This document shows, piece by piece, positions 1 through 7,234 of a stretch of DNA of 12,210 nucleotides. The DNA comes from CAZNDN01 sp964571815 (GTDB taxonomy: Bacteria; Fibrobacterota; Chitinivibrionia; Chitinivibrionales; WJKA01), in contig CAZNDN010000123.1 in assembly GCA_964571815.1 (NCBI GenBank), forward strand, positions 1 to 12,210, written 5' to 3'. The translations under genes were made by a program, and so were the position numbers. The notes beneath the pieces were generated by a model. It was not told the origin of the DNA and searched no databases. It saw only the letters and a list, made by a program, of their open reading frames with translations. Positions within the stretch are counted from its first letter, which is position 1, and each line of letters starts with the position of its first letter.

Positions 1-2
1 TG

Positions 3-38
3 TGTGGCACGGTCGTCCCCGACCGTGTTTGCACCACA
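3..38. repeat. Imperfect palindromic element at the left edge
   Basis: A perfect 7-bp inverted repeat, CACGGTC (8-14) and GACCGTG (21-27), encloses a 6-nt loop. Outside it TGTGG (3-7) pairs with CCACA (34-38), with TTTGCA (28-33) left unpaired on one side. The element lies downstream of tssG on that gene's strand. No T-run follows the stem in the tssG direction, so it is not a classic intrinsic terminator. It could still be a transcript 3'-end structure or one copy of a dispersed intergenic palindrome. The element abuts the window edge, so its full extent is unknown. Confidence 0.5.
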
Positions 39-65
39 ACTGCTGAACTCCATCCCCCGCTCGCT

Positions 66-89
66 GCTCCTCTGCACCCCTGCACCCCT
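66..89. repeat. Degenerate 8-bp tandem repeat
   Basis: Three consecutive octamers are seen: GCTCCTCT (66-73), GCACCCCT (74-81) and GCACCCCT (82-89). A more diverged unit, CGCTCGCT, sits at 58-65. The array ends six bases from the tssG stop codon. On the minus strand the unit reads AGGGGTGC. It is short, non-coding and possibly the edge of a larger low-complexity intergenic array. Otherwise bases 1-94 show no gene. Confidence 0.45.
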
Positions 90-94
90 GATTC

Positions 95-1045
95 CTATTC
101 TCCAATAACAATCGACCTCACCGACGACTTCCCCTCCGAGCGCCCCAGCGCCGTCGTGTGGCCCAGCGCGGCATCGCACCATCCCAGCCGCACGGGGATC
201 AGCTCGGTGCTTTGGAGGGTTACCTCGATATCGAATTCGAGCGGATCGCTCAGATAGGAGCGGATCAGCTCGGTTGCGATCGTGACGTTCTCCGTACCCG
301 GGACGAACGTCTCGAAGGTTTCGCGGTCCACGGGGCCGATTCGCACGCGGAATTTCCCCGCGAGGTCTCTGATCCGGTTGCCCGCTACGATATTGATTCC
401 CAACCGGGCTCCGCTTCCCACACTCCGCGGGTCCTTGACCTCGGCCCAGCGTGTGTTCCAGTTTTCAACCGTGACCTTGATTCCCCCGAACACATCGGAG
501 AGAATACACGCCAGACCGTCTCCGCTACGGGTTTTTCCCCCGACCAGCCCGCAGTATGCCGAGAGGCTCATGGTGGCGCTCCCCGCGGGGCATCCCGGGG
601 GAATGCCCGCCAGACGGGCTACCATGCGGGAAAACGGGCTCTCCATGTCGCCCAGCCGGTCGTGCACGGTACGGTACTTTTTCCAGGCGCGATAGAAGAA
701 GGCGTACACTCGATGATTGAAAATCGTGAGGAAATCCCGGAGCGCGTCACCGTTTTCCTCGTGCGTGACCACGTATTCGGCGAAATAGACCGGGAGCGGG
801 GAGGAGGCACCGAGAAGCGACATGAATGCAAGTGTCAACGAGACCGAATCCTCGGAACGCTCGATCGCCTTGACGTCGCCGGGCGGGAAAGCAAGCGAGG
901 TGTCGGGACAGAGCCGGATTCTGCCCGAGTCTATGGGGTCCCGGCCGGCGCCGCTCCGGCGGAAATACTCTTCCAGCAGCGAGACCGCGTGGAAAAAGCC
1001 CGCATGCGGGGCATTGTCCAGAAGGTGTCCGATCAGATCAGCCAT
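95..1045 (-). CDS. tssG: Type VI secretion baseplate subunit TssG
   Basis: TssG (ImpH/VasB family) is a cytoplasmic component of the T6SS baseplate wedge, where it assembles with TssF, TssE and TssK to dock the contractile sheath on the membrane complex. The product is 316 residues, close to the usual TssG length. The N-terminus has the family's FF-containing helix (GFFHAVSLLEEYF, about residues 16-28). The most diagnostic stretch is residues 83-125: PLPVYFAEYV, then ALRDFLTIFNHR, then FFYRAWKKYR. A C-terminal RLGW motif follows near residue 285, as expected. The ATG at 1045 was chosen because family similarity begins there. The same frame stays open upstream into tssF, but that part reads as a low-complexity Arg/Pro-rich shadow. 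The start overlaps the tssF stop by 13 bp, implying translational coupling. Confidence 0.93.
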   Translation of the reverse strand: MADLIGHLLDNAPHAGFFHAVSLLEEYFRRSGAGRDPIDSGRIRLCPDTSLAFPPGDVKAIERSEDSVSLTLAFMSLLGASSPLPVYFAEYVVTHEENGDALRDFLTIFNHRVYAFFYRAWKKYRTVHDRLGDMESPFSRMVARLAGIPPGCPAGSATMSLSAYCGLVGGKTRSGDGLACILSDVFGGIKVTVENWNTRWAEVKDPRSVGSGARLGINIVAGNRIRDLAGKFRVRIGPVDRETFETFVPGTENVTIATELIRSYLSDPLEFDIEVTLQSTELIPVRLGWCDAALGHTTALGRSEGKSSVRSIVIGE

Positions 1046-2781
1046 CGCGTGCCGTCCACGGAACTCCACCGGTGCTCCCGACCCGAGGGCATCTGTACGA
1101 TAACCAGATCGAGGAAGCAGTTGATCGATACGTAGTGGGAAAGGAACACGTGCAGCACTTCGCCGAACAGATGCAGGTCGGACGTGTCCTGGTAGCTGCT
1201 CTCCGAGACGGCGATGCGGAATTCGATGCCGCGTACCGCGGCGCCGCGGTGGGTTTTTTCCAGGGGTTGCGAGGTAACTTCGGTGATCGATTCGATACGC
1301 CGCGCGCGGGCCTCGGAGGAGGACCAGTTGTACACGCGCAGCAGGTTTTTCAGCGTGTCGGCGTCGGCCAGCGTGGTGGCCGTGGCCGCGGAATGCGACA
1401 GGAAGTTCCACAGGTATTGATCGTCGCCGGGCGGCATGGCCGGCAGGGTCGGTCGCGTGATATTGGCAACCGAGACGTACGAGGGAAACCCCGACCCGGG
1501 TCGCGACACGTCCCCTTCGTTAAGCTCCTCCCGCGGCAGCGTACCGTTGGTGCACCAGACATCGGCGGAGAAGACCTGCTCCCGCATGGCGCCGTCACGC
1601 AGCCGCGCGCCGCCCACCGCAAGCAGGCACTCCCTCCGGCCGTCGGCGGCCGTCCGATGATGTACCGTGTAGGTGGGAACGTCGCTCCCGCCCAGGTTGC
1701 GGAACGAATGCTGAGGTTCGTACGGCACCCGCTCTCCGGTGCTTCGGTCAAGACCCACCACCGAGATGACACTGTGCACGCGCGTGGACAGGGGAGAGGC
1801 GGAGTCGGCGACAACTCTCTGCTCGGTTCCCGGCCTGACACAGGAGACCGGTTCGGCCTGACGCTGGTAGAGGTTGACAATGGGGGAGCAGAAGAGCCGG
1901 AAGTTCTCGGCGCGCACGTTCAGGCCCGACGGAAGCGCGGAACCCGCTTCGGCGGAGAAGGTGAACTCCTGTGCCTCCGGGTCCCCGGCGGCCAGACGGT
2001 CAACACCGTGAAGGTCCACGAACAGGAATTTTTCGGGGCAGACAAAATACTCCCGCAGGAGCGCAAACCCGCGGAACGATCGCTTGTCGCCCGGAAGCAG
2101 CGATTCGGAGGGGCTCATGCCGGCGGCCGTGACCGCCTCAGGCGGCCTCAGTGTGCAGATCGTACCGGCGTCGGGCGTGGTCAGCCGTGCCTCGGTCAGC
2201 CTCCGGGTCAGGAATTCGTGCAGAAGCAGGGCGATCGGCATCTCGGCATGAAGGTAGACGCGCAGGGAGGGAGAGGTGATACTCTCCCAGGGAACGGTCT
2301 GCTGCCGTCGGAACCGCAGGTGAAGTGTGCTTTTGCCGCGGGTGTCGGTGGTGATCCGTACCTCCGCAAGCGTCAACGGACTGATCGGCACATCCTGGGT
2401 GGTCCGAAAACAACAAATCGTCGACTCCGGCCCCACCGGACCCGAGAGTACTTCGGAGCCGGCGGGAATGGTCCTGGTCTCCTGGAGGACCCCGGGCCGG
2501 GCCTGGAACTGGACGATCGCCGTCGAGGGGATATCCAGCAGCAGTTGCGGCCACATCAGGTCAAGGAGCCGTTCGGTCAGCTCCGGAAAGGAATCGTCGA
2601 GCTTCTCGCGCACGCGCGCTGCCAGAAACGCGAACCCTTCGAACAACCGCTCCACGTAGGGGTCCCGGTCGCCGACCGCGTCGATATTCAGAAACCGCGC
2701 CTTGTCCGGATGCGCTCGGGCGAATTCGCGGCCCGACTGGTACAGGTACCGAAGCTCTTCCTCGTAGTACTGGTCGATCAT
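1033..2781 (-). CDS. tssF: Type VI secretion baseplate subunit TssF
   Basis: TssF (ImpG/VasA family) is the largest wedge protein of the T6SS baseplate, distantly equivalent to phage T4 gp6, and binds TssG and TssE in the cytoplasm. The 582-residue product matches the family's usual size (about 580-620). The first 100 residues are typical: YYEEELRYL (5-13), FAxxHPxxAxFL, then DPYVERLFEGFAFLAAR, SFPELTERLLDLMWP and a proline-starting beta domain. The C-terminal HLFGEVLHVFLSHYVSINCF segment also matches the family ending. The ATG at 2781 is the only start consistent with this N-terminus. It lies 21 bp after the tssE stop, and the 3' end overlaps tssG, so tssEFG are almost certainly co-transcribed. 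No frameshift or missing segment is seen. Confidence 0.95.
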   Translation of the reverse strand: MIDQYYEEELRYLYQSGREFARAHPDKARFLNIDAVGDRDPYVERLFEGFAFLAARVREKLDDSFPELTERLLDLMWPQLLLDIPSTAIVQFQARPGVLQETRTIPAGSEVLSGPVGPESTICCFRTTQDVPISPLTLAEVRITTDTRGKSTLHLRFRRQQTVPWESITSPSLRVYLHAEMPIALLLHEFLTRRLTEARLTTPDAGTICTLRPPEAVTAAGMSPSESLLPGDKRSFRGFALLREYFVCPEKFLFVDLHGVDRLAAGDPEAQEFTFSAEAGSALPSGLNVRAENFRLFCSPIVNLYQRQAEPVSCVRPGTEQRVVADSASPLSTRVHSVISVVGLDRSTGERVPYEPQHSFRNLGGSDVPTYTVHHRTAADGRRECLLAVGGARLRDGAMREQVFSADVWCTNGTLPREELNEGDVSRPGSGFPSYVSVANITRPTLPAMPPGDDQYLWNFLSHSAATATTLADADTLKNLLRVYNWSSSEARARRIESITEVTSQPLEKTHRGAAVRGIEFRIAVSESSYQDTSDLHLFGEVLHVFLSHYVSINCFLDLVIVQMPSGREHRWSSVDGTRWLI

Positions 2782-2802
2782 CCGCCACCGCCTATCGCCT
2801 GG

Positions 2803-3222
2803 CTATTGCGGCCGTTTCCAGGGTGAGATGCTGGAGTTGCCCATGTCGGTGAACACGGTCTGAAACCGCACGAGTCCGCCCCCGACCAACTCACCGCTGA
2901 GAATGAATTCAAGTTTCTGCGTCTTGTTCTCCGACTCCCGTCTCACAACTCTTACATTCCGCAGACGCGGTTCGTACTTCTCGACCGTAGTCTTTATTGC
3001 CGCCCGAAGCTCGTCGATCCCATCGGGCATCTTCCGGTAGATTTCCGAGATATCGGGGAGACCGTAGTCCTTGAGATGAGGAATACTGCCCTCCCGTGTA
3101 TTGAACAGGCGGTTGAGATGGTCCATAACCGACATCGTGCGGCGCGACGATGCCGCAATGGAGGACACCGGCGAACCGTCGAGAAAATGACCGGTCAGGC
3201 TTTCAAACAGTCCTTGATTCAC
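2803..3222 (-). CDS. tssE: Type VI secretion baseplate subunit TssE (gp25-like)
   Basis: TssE is the gp25-like baseplate protein that initiates sheath polymerisation in the T6SS. Beginning at the GTG at 3222 the product is 139 residues, the usual TssE size. It opens with LFESLTG, a common family N-terminus. The core shows LNRLFNTREG (36-45), then HLKDYGLPD (49-57), the EPRL segment (84-87) that is the gp25/TssE hallmark, and a final beta-strand pair. The same frame is open to an ATG at 3333, but the extra 37 residues are not TssE-like. GTG 3222 has GGGAG (complement of 3231-3235) eight bases upstream, which favours it. It is the first gene of the minus-strand T6SS unit. tssB, tssC and hcp, often found just upstream of tssE, are absent here. 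Confidence 0.92.
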   Translation of the reverse strand: MNQGLFESLTGHFLDGSPVSSIAASSRRTMSVMDHLNRLFNTREGSIPHLKDYGLPDISEIYRKMPDGIDELRAAIKTTVEKYEPRLRNVRVVRRESENKTQKLEFILSGELVGGGLVRFQTVFTDMGNSSISPWKRPQ

Positions 3223-3455
3223 GCGTGCGGCTCCCGCTTTCGGCCCCGGGAATGCGTCCGACCCCGAAACGAAGAAAATATTATTCGTCAGGGGACCGGG
3301 GAGGGTATGCGGCGCGTATGAGCCGGCGTACAACCACCGCGCCCTGAACGAGAGGTCGATCGCGGGGGATTTGTCGGCGTTTGCGGCACCCGCTCCCGCC
3401 GGCCGGGGGCTTCTCCATTATTTTTATGCAGGTTCCGGGTTGCCGCACAGATCCT
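3223..3455. other. Divergent intergenic region between tssE and the large envelope protein gene
   Basis: This 233-bp region separates two divergent genes and should hold both promoters. Two AT-rich patches stand out of the GC-rich background. One is at 3272-3286 (minus strand AATAATATTTTC, about 50 bases before tssE). The other is at 3416-3427 (CATTATTTTTAT, about 30 bases before the ATG at 3456). Both contain the hexamer TATTTT on the relevant strand, a possible -10 element, but neither has a convincing -35 box at 16-18 bp. No sigma-54 type GG-N10-GC pair with TTGC was found by eye. No RNA gene, terminator or small ORF with a good start is supported. Confidence 0.45.
3231..3235 (-). promoter_or_regulatory. 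Ribosome binding site deciding the tssE GTG start
   Basis: On the minus strand GGGAG stands eight bases before the GTG at 3222-3220. It supports the short TssE form over an in-frame ATG 111 bases further upstream. Confidence 0.55.
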
Positions 3456-6400
3456 ATGAAACATGCCGTCCTCACATCACTGCTCCCCCTGCTGCTTCTT
3501 CGGGCATCCGGGCTTGCCGCGGCCGCGCGCGATACCGTGCTGACCGGTGACGGCACACCGGGCCCGTACACCGTGGGCACCGCATTCATCGACACATCCA
3601 CCCTCCGGGTGCGGGCAGTGGCCGGCGCCGACAGTTCGCTGCCCGACTACACCTTCGTCGAGCGGGTCAACGGCGTGCTTTTCGCCGAGCCCATCGACAG
3701 CGGGTTCCCCTTTCGAGTTCGATACCGCACCAGGTTTGCCGGCCTCACGACAACGCATCGTCTTTTCGAGAAGACCCGGCTGTCGCCGGGCGACACGAGC
3801 GGCGCGCCGGCATGGGATTCCGCGGCGGCGCTCAGGCCGGCCGGCCCCGCCGAGGCGCTCGATGTGTCGGGGTACAAGAGCGTGGGAGTCTCGGTCGGCA
3901 ATCTCGGCGGCACCAATTTCGAACAGGCCATGGATATTACCGTGTTCGGTTCTATCGCTCCCGAGACCGAGCTGCGGGCTCACCTCTCGGATCAGGGATC
4001 CACGCTCGAGGGGGCTACGCGGGAGCTCAGCGAACTTGATATGATCTACCTGGCCCTCAGCAACCCGCGGTACGAAGCGGTAGTGGGGGATCAGTACGCC
4101 CGGTGGCGCGGAGGGAGTCTGCTGCGGGGGGAGAAGAAGATCAAGGGGATCTCGGCACGGTACACGCCGTCGCGCGGATCGTTCGGCGGGTTCGGCGCCC
4201 TGTCCGGGGGCAAATATACTGTGGAGATACTCCGCGGAAAGAACGGACTCCAGGGTCCGTATTTTCTCGCCGGCAACGGCCGCGACCGGCTTACCGGGGT
4301 GCTGGGAGGAACCGTGTCGGTGAGTGTCAACGGGGAGAAGCTCCGCGAGGGTGAACAGAACCAGTACGTTGTGGACTACGATTTCGGCACCGTGACGTTC
4401 ACGCCGGAGCATCTGATCAGGGATGACGATCTCATACGGGTGGAGTACGAGTACAAGAGTTTCGACTACCAGCGTGCCCTGGCCGGCGCGGATCTCGGCT
4501 ACACGCTGCCGGACTCCTCGGTTTCGGTCGCGGGCGGGATCTGGTACGAAGCGGACAATCCGCGGGCGCCGATCGACCTGGAGCTGACCGGCGCCGACCG
4601 CGACAGCCTCGCCCGTGCGGGCGACAGCACCTGGTTCACGACCATGATGGGGCGTCCGGTGGATCCCCTTGACGCCGACTCGGCGTCGGTGTACAACCCG
4701 CTGTACGCGAAGCGCTCCACCGCCGGGGGCACGCCGTATTTCGAGTACGTCGACCCGGTCCGGACACCGGTTTCGAAGCAGCTCTACGAAGTCCGGTTCA
4801 GGAGCGTAGGTGCCGGCAACGGGGAATACGAGGCCGATTCGCTGGTCTGCTACCAGCAGGACTACTGCCGCGAGACGTACCGCTACGTGGGGCCGGGCAA
4901 CGGCGACTACTCTTCCCGCTCCCCCGTTCCCTCGCCCGAGCGCTCGGTCCAGAGTGAGGTCACCGTCGGACTGAAACCCGCGCCGTGGTTTACGCTTGCG
5001 ACCGACCTGGCCGCCACCGAGCAGGACAACAACCTCTTCTCCTCCCGCGACGACCACGACAATCTCGCCGGCGCGGCGCGCACCGAAGTCGTGCTGGGGA
5101 ATCGCGCGCCCGGGCGCGCGGGCCTCTGGACCGGCGGACGGCACATGGTGATCGGTGAGGGCTTTTCCCGGGATATCCTTGCGGCCGATCAGGCACGGCG
5201 CTCCTGGAACGACACGCTCGCCGGCCGCGCCGGCGCCCTGCGGCAGTCGTGGGAGACATTCGCGGGCGCGCGCACCGACGGGGGCGTGTCGAGCGAGTTT
5301 ACGTACGGTCGGTTCAGGCGCGGCTCGGTCCGGGAGCTGGACAAGCTTACCAACGAAACCAGTATCAGCGCCGGCGAGCGCATCTCGGCTTCGTACGAGG
5401 GCGGCCTGTTTCGGCGGGGCACGACCGTGGGGCCGCCGCGGAGCAGACGCAACAGGCTGGAGGCGGGGCTGGATCTTGACAAGGTTCGATTCGGTACCAC
5501 GCTCTCGGACGAGTGGTGGTGGAAACCGGGCGGGCTCGGTTGGGGACACGCGGCCGGCGGAGGCAGCGTGGAGTATAAGCCCCTGTCGCTTGTCGAGTCG
5601 GCCACCTGGACAAGCTACCGGAAGGGCTCGCGCGATCTGCTTTCGCCCGATACCGGCTATGCCGTGCTCTGGAAACAGCGTCTCAATCATGCGTTTCTCC
5701 CGCGATGGCGGGTTTCGGCATTCGGCACGCATCATCGGCACCATGTCAACAGCGCGCCGCGGGACGTGATTACCACGCTTGCCGGACTCACCAACGATAT
5801 CGCCTCCCGCGGTCCGGGGTTCTCCACGCGCCAGGAGTACCGGCTGAGTTTCGAAAACGCCTCGGTCTTCGTGCAGGAGCCCCGTTTCGTGGGACGCGGC
5901 TTCGGCAGCCACACACTGGATACCACCGGTGAAGGCGACCGGTTCGTGTCGGAAAGCGGCGGCGCGTGGGAGATTCGGGAGCGCGAGTTTTTCAGCCCGG
6001 ATACCGGCCGGCGGGTCAGGCGCGCGTCGCTGGAGCTGCACTGGTCGTACTACCCCGCGCCAGAGAGCCTGTCGGGAATCCTGGGAGATCTTCGCTGGCG
6101 GGGCACGGGTGCGATCGAGGAGCACCTTGCGGCAACGGAGAAACTGCCCGGTGAGAGCTGGGCGCCCGGATACCTCTCGCTGGCCGGCCGGGCCGATTCC
6201 GCCGTGACCTATGCCGCGCTTTCGTACCGCCAGGGAATCAGGTGGCAACCCGCTCATCTCGCATCGCTCAGCGCGGGTGTCTCGGGGCGACCCTTCCTGC
6301 GGCTGGTGCGGCGGTACCGGGAGCAGGGGACCGAGTGGGAGAGTGATGTGCGGAAGCGGTGGGATCGGTTCACCGGCGGGCTGGAGGGATCGCTGACCCT

Positions 6401-6857
6401 GCTTGACCACGAAGAAAGCGGTCTGGGGGCGCGCAGCTACTCCCTGAACAGCAGGTTCATGGAGTTTGAACAGTGCTATCGACTGTGGGGAAGCTGGGAG
6501 GCGTCGGTTGCCGAGGGGGTGGGATGGGCACGGCGCGACGGGGTGACGGGCGAGGGTACGCGGGGAAGATACTACCGCGTGCGACCGGGTATCCAGTGGC
6601 GCCCCGCGTCGCGGGGATGGGCCGAGGCGGCCTACACGTGGGCCGTGTCGCGGGCCGGGCCCGATATCAATGAACTCCTCGCGCGCGGGTTCATCTACGG
6701 CGTGTCGCACGTGATCGACCTCTACGCCGATATCGGTATCGGGGAGCATTTCAGCCTGATTGCGACCTATCGCGGTGAATTCAGAAAACCCCGCGGCGAG
6801 ACGAAATCCGGGGAGGGAATTCACGCCATGTCCCTTGAGGTCAAGGCCTGGCTGTGA
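3456..6857 (+). CDS. Large exported protein, probable outer-membrane beta-barrel, function unknown
   Basis: I do not recognise a named gene. The 1133-residue product begins with a signal peptide (MKH, leucine-rich core to about residue 20, AAA cleavage region near 21-24). The ATG at 3456 was chosen because the signal peptide starts there, although the ribosome binding site is weak. Longer in-frame starts at 3381 (TTG) and 3426 (ATG) put non-signal residues first. Residues 145-280 are a glycine- and aspartate-rich beta region. Residues 292-315 carry NGEKL and then YVVDYDFGTVTF, a pattern I associate with SprA-like and related giant envelope proteins of FCB-type phyla. VGAGNGEY (451-458) and VGPGNGDY (478-485) form an internal duplication around Cys465 and Cys471, a possible disulfide. 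From about residue 520 alternating polar and aromatic strands rich in Trp, Tyr, Arg and Gly suggest a beta-barrel ending in EVKAWL. No lipobox is seen. Expected location is the outer membrane. Confidence 0.8.
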   Translation: MKHAVLTSLLPLLLLRASGLAAAARDTVLTGDGTPGPYTVGTAFIDTSTLRVRAVAGADSSLPDYTFVERVNGVLFAEPIDSGFPFRVRYRTRFAGLTTTHRLFEKTRLSPGDTSGAPAWDSAAALRPAGPAEALDVSGYKSVGVSVGNLGGTNFEQAMDITVFGSIAPETELRAHLSDQGSTLEGATRELSELDMIYLALSNPRYEAVVGDQYARWRGGSLLRGEKKIKGISARYTPSRGSFGGFGALSGGKYTVEILRGKNGLQGPYFLAGNGRDRLTGVLGGTVSVSVNGEKLREGEQNQYVVDYDFGTVTFTPEHLIRDDDLIRVEYEYKSFDYQRALAGADLGYTLPDSSVSVAGGIWYEADNPRAPIDLELTGADRDSLARAGDSTWFTTMMGRPVDPLDADSASVYNPLYAKRSTAGGTPYFEYVDPVRTPVSKQLYEVRFRSVGAGNGEYEADSLVCYQQDYCRETYRYVGPGNGDYSSRSPVPSPERSVQSEVTVGLKPAPWFTLATDLAATEQDNNLFSSRDDHDNLAGAARTEVVLGNRAPGRAGLWTGGRHMVIGEGFSRDILAADQARRSWNDTLAGRAGALRQSWETFAGARTDGGVSSEFTYGRFRRGSVRELDKLTNETSISAGERISASYEGGLFRRGTTVGPPRSRRNRLEAGLDLDKVRFGTTLSDEWWWKPGGLGWGHAAGGGSVEYKPLSLVESATWTSYRKGSRDLLSPDTGYAVLWKQRLNHAFLPRWRVSAFGTHHRHHVNSAPRDVITTLAGLTNDIASRGPGFSTRQEYRLSFENASVFVQEPRFVGRGFGSHTLDTTGEGDRFVSESGGAWEIREREFFSPDTGRRVRRASLELHWSYYPAPESLSGILGDLRWRGTGAIEEHLAATEKLPGESWAPGYLSLAGRADSAVTYAALSYRQGIRWQPAHLASLSAGVSGRPFLRLVRRYREQGTEWESDVRKRWDRFTGGLEGSLTLLDHEESGLGARSYSLNSRFMEFEQCYRLWGSWEASVAEGVGWARRDGVTGEGTRGRYYRVRPGIQWRPASRGWAEAAYTWAVSRAGPDINELLARGFIYGVSHVIDLYADIGIGEHFSLIATYRGEFRKPRGETKSGEGIHAMSLEVKAWL

Positions 6858-6867
6858 TCTCGCGGTT

Positions 6868-6897
6868 TTGACCCGGATTTTCGCGATGATGTATTTT
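6868..6897 (+). promoter_or_regulatory. Candidate promoter of the tRNA-Lys gene
   Basis: TTGACC (6868-6873) and TATTTT (6892-6897) are separated by 18 bp, resembling a housekeeping -35/-10 pair. The predicted start of transcription, near 6904, leaves a leader of about 30 bases before the tRNA. It lies just after the stop codon of the large envelope protein, in a 77-bp spacer that shows no clear terminator for that gene. Confidence 0.45.
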
Positions 6898-6934
6898 TTC
6901 CCGTTCGAAATGAGTGTCTTCGTACCGCTTTGAT

Positions 6935-7010
6935 GCGCCAGTAACTCAGTTGGTAGAGTATCGCCCTTTTAAGGCGAGAGTCGAAGGTTCGAATCCTTCC
7001 TGGCGTACCA
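6935..7010 (+). tRNA. tRNA-Lys (anticodon TTT)
   Basis: A complete 76-base cloverleaf can be folded by hand. The acceptor stem is GCGCCAG with CTGGCGT (one G-U pair), followed by discriminator A and an encoded CCA. The D-stem is ACTC/GAGT and the D-loop contains GTTGGTA. The anticodon stem is TCGCC/GGCGA with loop CTTTTAA, placing the anticodon TTT at 6968-6970. The variable loop has five bases, and the T-stem is GAAGG/CCTTC with a TTCGAAT loop. The TTT anticodon reads lysine AAA and AAG codons. All stems are intact, so the gene should be functional. It stands alone between two protein-coding units. Confidence 0.97.
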
Positions 7011-7012
7011 CG

Positions 7013-7058
7013 AAAAGGCCCCGGACAGCCGCTGTCGCGAGCACCGGGGCCCTTTTTT
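7013..7058 (+). terminator. Rho-independent terminator after tRNA-Lys
   Basis: GGCCCCGG (7017-7024) pairs perfectly with CCGGGGCC (7044-7051) and is followed by C and then six T residues (7053-7058). A run of A residues (7013-7016) lies on the 5' side and can extend pairing to the T-run. The loop holds a small ACAG/CTGT hairpin. It begins three bases after the tRNA CCA end and isolates the tRNA from the downstream operon. Confidence 0.9.
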
Positions 7059-7234
7059 GTGCGGCCGGCTCCGCGGCGGGCCGCTCCCCACTCGCCTTCA
7101 CGACCGAGCGCGCACTATTTTCCATCATACTATCACCGGCGACTACTCGATGTTCGCTCCCGGAGTGGTTGCGCCCGCGGGCGCGGCGGTATCGAGCTGA
7201 TTGGCCCGGAGACTCGAAGGGATAAGGAGATTCT
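7059..7234 (+). promoter_or_regulatory. Upstream region of the TPR-kinase-activator operon
   Basis: This 176-bp spacer should contain the operon promoter. TATTTT occurs at 7116-7121, without a convincing -35 box. A perfect 14-bp palindrome, GCGCCCGCGGGCGC, lies at 7171-7184 and could be an operator, though such palindromes arise easily in GC-rich DNA. A strong ribosome binding site, AAGGAGA (7224-7230), precedes the GTG start at 7235. No small gene is supported here. Confidence 0.4.

Noticed and set aside
95..2781. Extracellular contractile injection system (phage-tail-like) instead of T6SS
   Set aside because: The N-terminus and length of TssF and the conserved central blocks of TssG are of the T6SS type. 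Injection-system counterparts differ in size and sequence.
1072..2826. A long plus-strand open frame opposite tssF
   Set aside because: It is a shadow of tssF: the translation lacks recognisable domains and the minus strand gives a full-length TssF.
3223..3455. Sigma-54 promoter (GG-N10-GC with TTGC) upstream of tssE or the envelope gene
   Set aside because: The closest match (GG at 3431, GC at 3442) has the wrong spacing and lacks the TGGCAC half. Other intergenic regions also lack a match.
5103..5120. Perfect 18-bp palindrome CGCGCGCCCGGGCGCGCG
   Set aside because: It lies inside the envelope protein coding sequence in a GC-rich stretch and encodes ordinary residues. There is no T-run and no sign of a regulatory role.
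3477..6824. A very long open frame (over 1100 codons) on the minus strand opposite the envelope protein gene
   Set aside because: High-GC codon bias leaves the opposite strand free of stops. The translation is a proline/arginine/glycine/histidine-rich mixture with no domain pattern, whereas the plus strand has a signal peptide and barrel-like strands.
6860..6898. Possible terminator hairpin after the envelope protein gene (TCGCG/CGCGA followed by T-rich sequence)
   Set aside because: The stem is only 5 bp with a 17-base loop and is separated from the T-run. The same bases fit better as the tRNA promoter.
6935..7010. tRNA-Lys as an attachment site for an integrated element
   Set aside because: No second copy of the tRNA 3' end was seen in the window and no integrase or other mobility gene is present.
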